Source of the DNA: Cytophagales bacterium
GTDB taxonomy: Bacteria; Bacteroidota; Bacteroidia; Cytophagales; Cyclobacteriaceae
Reading direction: 5' to 3'
Length of the DNA: 7,439 nt
Assembly: GCA_020063545.1 (NCBI GenBank)
Contig: JAGUUF010000143.1
Location: 1 to 7,439 of the forward strand
Position 1 is the stretch's first letter; every line of letters begins with the position of its first letter. Shown here one piece after another: positions 1 to 5,888 of this stretch. The position numbers and the translations under genes were made by a program. Below the pieces are notes generated by a model. It worked only from the letters and a program-made list of their open reading frames with translations, had not been told where the DNA came from and did not search any database.

Positions 1-782
1 AATGTGCCGAACGTGCCGCTGCCCACATGGAACAGGTTATTAAATATGAAAATCCCGAAAGCATTGCCGCCATTATTATGGAAGGTGAATCCGGTACATC
101 GGGCTGTATTAAATATCCTCCCGGCTATTGGAAGAACGTGAGTGAAGTAGCGAAGCGTTACGGTATTCTTACGATTGCCGATGAAATTATGAGCGGGTTT
201 GGCCGCACTGGCGATTGGTTTGCCGTAAATAACCATGGGGTGATTCCGGATATGATTTGCATGGCCAAGGGGCTCACTTCGGGGTACCTGCCCATGGGCG
301 GGGTGTTGGTAAGCGACCCAATAGCACATTACTTTGACGATCGCCCGTTGCCGCTGGGACTCACGTATTCAGCTCACGCACTTTCGTGCGCTGCTGCACT
401 GGCCGTGATTAACATCTACGAAAGTGACAACCTATTTGAAAATACGAGGAAAATGGGAGGGTACATTGAGCAGGAAGTTGAAAAGATGAAGCAGCACCAC
501 CCCAGTATTGGCGATTTTCGTAATACCGGGTTGCTGGGTTGCATTGAACTGGTGAAGAACCGCCAAACAAAAGAACCCCTTACACCCTGGAATGCAAAAC
601 CAAATCAGATGGAGATAAGCAACAAAATTTCGGCAACGCTGCGCGAACTCGGCATGTTTACGTTTGTGCGCTGGAATTTTATTTTTATTGCTCCACCGCT
701 AATTATCAGCAAAGACCAGGTGGATGAGGGACTGAAAATAATTTCCCGGGCATTAGCCATTGCGGATACGTATTGCGAATAG
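1..782 (+). CDS. Class III PLP-dependent aminotransferase (3' part; 5' end outside window)
   Basis: This is the C-terminal part of a fold-type I, class III aminotransferase, a cytoplasmic enzyme that moves an amino group between an amine or omega-amino acid and a keto acid using pyridoxal phosphate. The frame is open to the left edge (CAERAAAH precedes the Met at 27), so that Met is internal. About 259 residues remain of a family that is usually 420-460 long. Visible landmarks are ADEIMSGFGRTG, whose Asp (codon 180-182) should contact the pyridine nitrogen, and MAKGLTSGYLPMGG, whose Lys (codon 267-269) is the Schiff-base lysine. GLTYSAHALSCAAA follows, then the C-terminal small domain with RWNFIFIAPPLIIS and DEGL. 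The overall pattern is closest to the taurine or omega-amino-acid transaminase branch as I remember it, but the substrate-deciding N-terminal region is missing, so no substrate is assigned. The gene converges on the amidohydrolase gene downstream. Confidence 0.93.
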   Translation, partial: CAERAAAHMEQVIKYENPESIAAIIMEGESGTSGCIKYPPGYWKNVSEVAKRYGILTIADEIMSGFGRTGDWFAVNNHGVIPDMICMAKGLTSGYLPMGGVLVSDPIAHYFDDRPLPLGLTYSAHALSCAAALAVINIYESDNLFENTRKMGGYIEQEVEKMKQHHPSIGDFRNTGLLGCIELVKNRQTKEPLTPWNAKPNQMEISNKISATLRELGMFTFVRWNFIFIAPPLIISKDQVDEGLKIISRALAIADTYCE

Positions 783-818
783 GGTACTCATTCTCAGCTG
801 ACAGGGCTTATTGTTACT

Positions 819-929
819 TTGTCATGCTGACCGCTGAAGGCTGGCGAAGCATCTTTTAATTTTGGTATGGCTGCTTATCGTAAAAAGTGCTTCATCATCC
901 CGCCAAGGCGTGATGGCTCAGGACGACAA
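819..929. repeat. Imperfect inverted repeat in convergent intergenic region, possible bidirectional terminator
   Basis: Two related arms face each other: 819-857 read forward and 882-929 read in reverse complement. Both begin TTGTC-T-CTGA and end GAAGCA-(T)CTTTT. Between these blocks they share a CT(T)GGCG core and differ by a few extra bases in the second arm. The 24-base spacer (858-881) is AT-rich. The transcript could fold into a long, interrupted stem, and the T-run at 853-857 and A-run at 882-886 sit next to the loop rather than after the stem. The position between two convergent stop codons (782 and 940) fits transcription termination or insulation from either side. From memory, the arm consensus resembles a short repeat scattered between genes in many Bacteroidota genomes; copy number cannot be judged from this window. 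Confidence 0.6.
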
Positions 930-939
930 TCTGCTGCAG

Positions 940-2382
940 CTATTTCCCAATCGGTGGCGGTCCCGGAGGGATGAGTCCGCTGTACACATGGTCGCCTTTG
1001 CGTTGTTTAAACTCCGCTTTAACGGCCTCAACCTTTTTCGGGTCTTCAAACAAATCCACCATGGTAAGGGCAAGTGTTTTTGAAGCATGCAGCATGCCCT
1101 TGTGCCCTATGGACATGCCACCGCAGGCCACCACCGCCCACGAGTGCCACGGTGTGCCTATCGGTGCTGTGGCAGCGCTGAGCCTTACGGTGGGTACTAC
1201 CCAGCTTACATCACCAACATCGGTGCTGCCGCCACCGGCATTGGGGTCGGTCGCTTCAAGCGGTTCTACTTTGCTGTGTAAGCCAACCTGCGGTTTCCCG
1301 GTGGCTTCCTGAATTTTTTTCGCAAAGGCAACTTCACTTTCCGTATAGGTAATCGGGCCGAGGTATTCAAGATTTTTCTGGATAAGCTCTGCCCCGGTAC
1401 GGTTGACAAGAATTTCATAGATGCCCGAAACCAGGCTGATTTTGTATTGCACGTTGGCCATGATGGCCGCGCCCTCTGCCATTTTCATCACGCGCTGGTA
1501 CACTTCGTTCATCGTTTCGCGCTTCGGATCGCGAACGCGCACCCATAGCCGCGCATAATCGGGCACTACATTCACCACCTGACCGCCATCCTGAATGTGG
1601 TAGTGAATGCGCGTGCTTGGGCGGATGTGCTCGCGGTAGTAGTTTATTCCGGTAGTGTAGAGTTCCAACGCATCGGAGGCACTGCGCCCGTTCCACGGGT
1701 CGGCCGAAGCGTGGGCGGCCTGTCCCTGAAATTCGACAATGAAATCAACGAGGGACAGGCCGGTTTGAACGGCCGCTTTGGTTTCTGCGCCCGGGTGCCA
1801 GTCGAGGCAAACATCCACATCGTTGAAAAGCCCTGCGCGGATCATCCAGAGTTTGCCAAAGAATTTTTCTTCAGCGGGTGTTCCGAAAAACTTAATGGTG
1901 CCTTTCAGTTTTCCTTGTTCTATCAACTGCTTAATGGCAACGGCAGCCCCGAGGCTGGCGGTGCCAAATAGGTTATGTCCGCAGCCATGGCCGGGCCTCC
2001 CTTCTTCAAGGGGATCTTTGGTCGGAACGGCCTTTTGCGATAATCCGGGCAATGCGTCAAACTCACCCAAAATGCCAATCACCGGGCTTCCGCTTCCGTA
2101 GGTAGCAACAAAGGCTGTAGGTATTTCAGCAACACCACGCTGCACGGTAAAGCCGTTGGCTTCCGCATAATCGGCAAGCAGTTTGGCCGACTGATTTTCC
2201 TGAAAGGCAACTTCGGCATGGGCCCATATTTTATCGCTGATGCCGGTAAGCTGGGAGGATTGGGCATCAATCGAGCGAAGTGCAGCAGGTTTGTTCGCGC
2301 TTATTTTCGGGGCATTTTTTTGTGCCACCGCTGCCTGAACGACAATCAACAGGCATATAATGAAAAGGAGTTTTACTCTCAT
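940..2382 (-). CDS. Secreted M20-family amidohydrolase/peptidase (AbgB-like)
   Basis: This is a zinc-type metallohydrolase of the M20 aminoacylase/amidohydrolase group, expected to split an amide bond to an amino acid in the periplasm. With the start at 2382 the protein has 480 residues and begins MRVKLLFIICLLIVVQAAVAQ, a signal peptide with likely cleavage after AVA. The same frame also has an ATG at 2448, but that would put 22 residues before the signal sequence and is less likely. Family landmarks, numbered from this start, are GEFDALPGLSQ (Asp109), GHGCGHN (Cys134, His136), GTPAEE (Glu171 catalytic base, Glu172), DWHPG (His196), QAAHAS (His224), GGQVVNVVPDYA and, near the end, GGGSTDVGDVSWV and GMLHASKT (His432). 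The set of metal and catalytic residues looks complete. The motifs and length resemble p-aminobenzoyl-glutamate hydrolase subunit B (AbgB) more than the short hippurate hydrolases. AbgB itself is cytoplasmic, so the real substrate here is open. The C-terminus has a short Pro/Gly-rich tail (PPGPPPIGK). Confidence 0.92.
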   Translation of the reverse strand: MRVKLLFIICLLIVVQAAVAQKNAPKISANKPAALRSIDAQSSQLTGISDKIWAHAEVAFQENQSAKLLADYAEANGFTVQRGVAEIPTAFVATYGSGSPVIGILGEFDALPGLSQKAVPTKDPLEEGRPGHGCGHNLFGTASLGAAVAIKQLIEQGKLKGTIKFFGTPAEEKFFGKLWMIRAGLFNDVDVCLDWHPGAETKAAVQTGLSLVDFIVEFQGQAAHASADPWNGRSASDALELYTTGINYYREHIRPSTRIHYHIQDGGQVVNVVPDYARLWVRVRDPKRETMNEVYQRVMKMAEGAAIMANVQYKISLVSGIYEILVNRTGAELIQKNLEYLGPITYTESEVAFAKKIQEATGKPQVGLHSKVEPLEATDPNAGGGSTDVGDVSWVVPTVRLSAATAPIGTPWHSWAVVACGGMSIGHKGMLHASKTLALTMVDLFEDPKKVEAVKAEFKQRKGDHVYSGLIPPGPPPIGK

Positions 2383-2504
2383 GGCGTGTAAAGGATTTGT
2401 TAAACGTTTATAAAGAAAGTAAATATTACCGAAACCGGCTCCCTGCATAGAATTTTTAGAACAACCTTTATAGATTGACGGTTTAAAATGTCGAACAGCG
2501 GTTT
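2383..2504. promoter_or_regulatory. Divergent intergenic region between amidohydrolase and TonB receptor genes
   Basis: These 122 bases must hold the promoters of both divergent genes. The region is AT-rich and contains a perfect 10-base palindrome, TAAACGTTTA at 2401-2410, about 20 bases upstream of the amidohydrolase start. It also has two copies of CGGTTTA (2479-2485 and 2499-2505) just before the receptor start. I could not find a full match to the Bacteroidota -7 consensus TAnnTTTG on either strand; TAGATTGA at 2471-2478 is only a partial match for the receptor. No clear Shine-Dalgarno sequence precedes either gene, which is normal for this phylum. Confidence 0.45.
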
Positions 2505-4886
2505 ATGTGCAGGAATTTGTTCTTCGTAGGTTTTCTTTTTGCGGGGCTCATGGTTTTTGGCCAGGAAAGAGCCACGCTTAGCGGATATGTGCGGGATGCT
2601 TCAAATGGTGAAGCCCTTATTGGAGCAACCGTTTTGGTGAAGGCCGGTGGTAACGGTACCACCACCAATGTTTACGGCTTTTATTCAATAACCCTTGCAA
2701 AAGGTACGTACGAGATTGATTTTTCATTTGTGGGGTTTGCCCGGCAGTTGCGCACGGTTAACCTGCAGGAAAACGTTCGGCTTGACGTTGAACTAACCAC
2801 GCAAAGCAATGAATTGCAGGAGGTGGTGGTAGTGGGCACAGCAGAGCGCTCCATGGTGGAATCGGTGGAGATGAGTGTGAATAAAATCGACATCAAAACT
2901 ATTTCGCGTATTCCGGCTTTTCTTGGTGAAGTGGACGTTATCCGAAGCCTGCAGCAACTTCCGGGTATTGCCACTGTGGGTGAGGGTGCTTCAGGCTATA
3001 ATGCCCGTGGCGGCAACGTTGGCCAGAACCTCATTCTGCTGGATGAAGCCACCGTATATAACTCCTCGCACATGCTTGGCTTTTTCTCGGTGTTCAATCC
3101 GGATGCCGTAAAGGATGTAAAACTTTACAAGGGTGCAGTACCGGCACCATTCGGGGGGCGGCTTGCTTCCTTGCTTGATGTGCGGATGAAAGAGGGCAAC
3201 GCCAAAGATCATGAAATTACCGGTGGCATCGGAACGATATTCAGCCGCCTTGCAGTTGAGGGCCCGATGCTCAACAACAACGGGTCGTTTATTGCCGCTG
3301 CAAGAAGGTCCTACATTGATGTGCTGGCAAGGCCGTTTGTTGATGTTCTTCAGGATGGTGCGCGGCTTAACTTTTACGACCTTACCGGAAAAGTAAACTA
3401 CCACATCAACAACCGTAACCGGATTTACCTTTCGGGGTACACGGGAAGAGATATTTTTTTCTTCGATAAGCAACAGGGATTTTCGTGGGGCAACAACACC
3501 GCTACCCTCCGGTGGAATTCCATTATAAACGACAGGTTGTTTGCCAACTTTTCGGGCATTTACAGCAACTACGACTACCTGCTGCGGTTTGGTGAAGACG
3601 ACCGTGATTACTTCAAGTGGAACTCCTCCATTGCCAACTATACATTCAAGCCCCAGTTCAACTACTTCATCAGCAGCAACAATGAGCTGTCGTTTGGCGG
3701 AGAGGGCATTTACTACACCTTTGAGCCTGCACGGGCAACGGGTGCGAGCAACGGTGAAACAATTGACATAAGCCTGGCAAAAAAGTATAACCTTGAAGCA
3801 GCCGTTTATGCCAGCAATAACCAACGCGTGGGCGAAAATTTATCCGTTGAATACGGATTGCGTTACTCGCATTTCTGGAGTTTTGGGCCTGGTGTACAAT
3901 ACAGTTATAACGATACCACACCCGGTGTGCGAAGGCTGCCGGTTGCATCAACGCGCTATAACCGAGGTGAGGTGATGAGTGATTATGGCACATGGGAGCC
4001 GCGTTTGGCCGTAGTGTACCAGGTTAATCCGGTAAGCTCGCTTAAAGCCAGCTACATTCGCATGGCGCAATACCTCCACCTGATCTCGAATACTACGGCA
4101 TCCAACCCGCTGGATGTGTGGACGCCTACTTCCAATAACATTAAGCCGGAAAGGGGCGATCAATTCACGCTGGGCTACTTCAGAACAATCCGCGCACAAA
4201 ATGCCTACGAACTTTCGGTGGAAGCCTATTACCGCACTGCCAGTAACCAGATCGATTACATTGATGGTGCCGACTTGCTGATTAATGAGTACCTGGAAGG
4301 TGACCTGCTGAGCGGCAGGGGCCGCGCATACGGATTGGAATTTTATGTTCAGAAAAAGACCGGCCGTATTAACGGGTGGATAGCCTACACACTTGCCCGA
4401 ACCGAATTACAAGTGGAGGGGATTAACCGGGGCAACTGGTACCCGGCTCGTTATGATCAACTGCATAACCTGAAACTTACCGGATTTTATGAACTCTCTA
4501 AACGGTGGTCGCTTTCAGCCAATTTCACCTTGCTTTCGGGTACGCCCGCTACATTCCCCACCTCCCGGTATGTGATCCAGGGAATCCTGATTCCGCATAA
4601 TGCCAATGAAACCCGAAACAATTTCAGGATACCCGCTTTTCATAGGCTTGACATCTCTGCACGCCTGGAAGGCAACCCGGTTAAACGAAAGGGCAAGGTT
4701 CGGAAGAATACCGACTATTGGGTATTCGGGCTTTACAACGTTTATGCGCGTAAAAATCCGTTTTCAATTTATTTCTCACAAGCCGATGAACGTGTGCCGG
4801 CCGGCCAACCCATAGAAAGCCGCGCTACACAACTTTCCGTTATCGGTACGGTGATACCTGCTATATCGTATAACTTTCATTTCTGA
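2505..4886 (+). CDS. TonB-dependent outer-membrane receptor with carboxypeptidase-regulatory-like N-terminal domain
   Basis: This 793-residue outer-membrane beta-barrel takes up a ligand using energy from TonB-ExbB-ExbD. The ATG at 2505 is the only usable start: the frame has a TAA at 2484 and no start codon between. Residues 1-20 form a signal peptide ending FGQ. Residues about 22-107 are a CarboxypepD_reg-like beta-sandwich (LSGYVRDASNGEALIGATV, then GTYEIDFSFVGF). LQEVVVVG at 104-111 is the usual junction and Ton-box-like stretch. Residues about 118-230 are the plug, with the typical IPAFLGEVDVIRSLQQLPG, NARGGNVGQNLILLDEATVY and PAPFGGRLASLLDVR. The rest is barrel strands, ending in the aromatic-terminated AISYNFHF that suits outer-membrane insertion. 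At this length, with no SusD-like partner, it is not a typical SusC polysaccharide importer. The downstream DUF4249 gene, six bases away, is its likely partner. The ligand is unknown. Confidence 0.95.
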   Translation: MCRNLFFVGFLFAGLMVFGQERATLSGYVRDASNGEALIGATVLVKAGGNGTTTNVYGFYSITLAKGTYEIDFSFVGFARQLRTVNLQENVRLDVELTTQSNELQEVVVVGTAERSMVESVEMSVNKIDIKTISRIPAFLGEVDVIRSLQQLPGIATVGEGASGYNARGGNVGQNLILLDEATVYNSSHMLGFFSVFNPDAVKDVKLYKGAVPAPFGGRLASLLDVRMKEGNAKDHEITGGIGTIFSRLAVEGPMLNNNGSFIAAARRSYIDVLARPFVDVLQDGARLNFYDLTGKVNYHINNRNRIYLSGYTGRDIFFFDKQQGFSWGNNTATLRWNSIINDRLFANFSGIYSNYDYLLRFGEDDRDYFKWNSSIANYTFKPQFNYFISSNNELSFGGEGIYYTFEPARATGASNGETIDISLAKKYNLEAAVYASNNQRVGENLSVEYGLRYSHFWSFGPGVQYSYNDTTPGVRRLPVASTRYNRGEVMSDYGTWEPRLAVVYQVNPVSSLKASYIRMAQYLHLISNTTASNPLDVWTPTSNNIKPERGDQFTLGYFRTIRAQNAYELSVEAYYRTASNQIDYIDGADLLINEYLEGDLLSGRGRAYGLEFYVQKKTGRINGWIAYTLARTELQVEGINRGNWYPARYDQLHNLKLTGFYELSKRWSLSANFTLLSGTPATFPTSRYVIQGILIPHNANETRNNFRIPAFHRLDISARLEGNPVKRKGKVRKNTDYWVFGLYNVYARKNPFSIYFSQADERVPAGQPIESRATQLSVIGTVIPAISYNFHF

Positions 4887-4892
4887 AGCACC

Positions 4893-5825
4893 ATGACACT
4901 GAATACCATACAGATAATACTTGGCCTGATAAGCTTCGGCTTCGTTGCCTGTGAAACCGTTGTTGATCCGCGCCTGGAAGTGGCCGAGCCCATTATGGTG
5001 GTGGATGCATGGGTCAACAACCTGCCGCAGCCACAGGTTGTACGGCTTACCATGACGCAACCGTATTTTGAAAATTCACTTCCGCCCGGTGTTACCGGGG
5101 CTACGGTTACCGTTGTGGATAGCAATGGAAAGGAATACTTTTTCGAGGAGAGTGTTTCCGATCCCGGTGCGTATGTATGGACACCACCAACCGGGGAGGT
5201 TTTTGGCGAGACCGGTTTGCGGTACACTTTGACTATCCTTGCCGGGTCAGCGTCCTATCAATCCTCAACGGTAATGGGCAGGGTGCCGCCAATCGATAGC
5301 ATTACCTTTAGAAAGGAAGACGGTAACCAGTTTGTTCCAGATCTTTACCTGGCCGAATTCTGGGCGGTTGACCCGGTTGAACCGGGCGATACCTATTGGA
5401 TCAAGACATGGAAAAATGGCCGGCTTTTGAGTAAACCCGCTGAATTGAACCTGGCGTATGACGCTGCCTTTTCACGCGGTGGAAATTTTTCAGGGGTAAA
5501 CTTCATTGCCCCAATCCGCACAGCCATTAACCCGTTCGACCAGGACAAAAATGGCAACTTGCTTTCACCTTATGTTGTAGGCGATTCGCTGTATGTAGAA
5601 ATCCATTCCCTCTCCGAAGCAGCATTTGATTTTATGGTGCAGGTGCAAATCCAAACCGACAGGCCGGGTGGTTTTGCCGAATTGTTTTCAACTCCGCTTG
5701 CCAATGTATCCTCAAACATTGAATCCTTAACCCCGGGAAAGAAGGCGGTAGGCTTTTTCAATGTGGCAGCCGTGTCGGGCCTAGGCAGAAAGTTTTCGAG
5801 CCTGGACGATGTAACAAAGAAGTGA
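4893..5825 (+). CDS. DUF4249-type lipoprotein, partner of the TonB receptor
   Basis: This is a 310-residue envelope lipoprotein that I recognise as DUF4249 by its overall pattern: a lipobox Cys, then an acidic stretch, a VVDAWVNN strand, V-LTMTQPYF, GATVTVVDSNGKEY, GAYVWTPPTGEVFGETGLRYTLTI, a VPPIDSI hinge, an FWAVDPVEPGDTYWI segment and a C-terminal SLSEAAFDFMVQVQIQ...NVSSNI...GFFNV block. The function is uncharacterised. These proteins are commonly encoded beside TonB-dependent receptors in Bacteroidota, which suggests a surface or periplasmic accessory to uptake. The lipid-acceptor is Cys20 in FGFVAC. The n-region (MTLNTIQ) carries no Lys or Arg, which is odd for a signal peptide. No other start is available, because the receptor's TGA lies in the same frame only two codons upstream. 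The spacing implies co-transcription and perhaps translational coupling. Confidence 0.85.
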   Translation: MTLNTIQIILGLISFGFVACETVVDPRLEVAEPIMVVDAWVNNLPQPQVVRLTMTQPYFENSLPPGVTGATVTVVDSNGKEYFFEESVSDPGAYVWTPPTGEVFGETGLRYTLTILAGSASYQSSTVMGRVPPIDSITFRKEDGNQFVPDLYLAEFWAVDPVEPGDTYWIKTWKNGRLLSKPAELNLAYDAAFSRGGNFSGVNFIAPIRTAINPFDQDKNGNLLSPYVVGDSLYVEIHSLSEAAFDFMVQVQIQTDRPGGFAELFSTPLANVSSNIESLTPGKKAVGFFNVAAVSGLGRKFSSLDDVTKK

Positions 5826-5850
5826 TTCTCAATATACCATCGCCTCTTTT

Positions 5851-5867
5851 TAAATTTGGTATCTTTA
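5851..5867 (+). promoter_or_regulatory. Candidate Bacteroidota promoter (-7 element) for the E1 gene
   Basis: TAAATTTG at 5851-5858 matches the Bacteroidota -7 consensus TAnnTTTG exactly, and TATCTTTA at 5860-5867 is a second, one-mismatch match. Either would place transcription start about 15-30 bases before the ATG at 5889. The -33 TTG box is not clear: an ATTCTC stretch at 5825-5830 lies at roughly the right distance from the first element. The presence of these elements suggests that the E1 gene is transcribed separately from the receptor operon, although read-through is possible because no strong terminator is seen after 5825. Confidence 0.55.
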
Positions 5868-5888
5868 GCCGTTAAAAAACAGAGCGAA

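Noticed and set aside
862..1083. A 73-codon forward open frame starting in the convergent gap
   Set aside because: It runs through the repeat arm and then antisense through the amidohydrolase C-terminus, with no protein-like features.
2479..2505. Two CGGTTTA heptamers 20 bases apart just before the receptor start
   Set aside because: Two copies of a 7-base word are weak evidence, and the second overlaps the start codon; I keep it only as a note on the intergenic region.
2991..3824. A 277-codon reverse-strand open frame inside the receptor gene
   Set aside because: It lies wholly within the well-supported receptor coding sequence, has no recognisable domain and reads as low-plausibility protein, so it is an antisense shadow of codon bias.
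5826..5888. Rho-independent terminator after the DUF4249 gene
   Set aside because: Only a 6-base inverted repeat with a long loop is present, and no T-run follows it, so termination is not supported.
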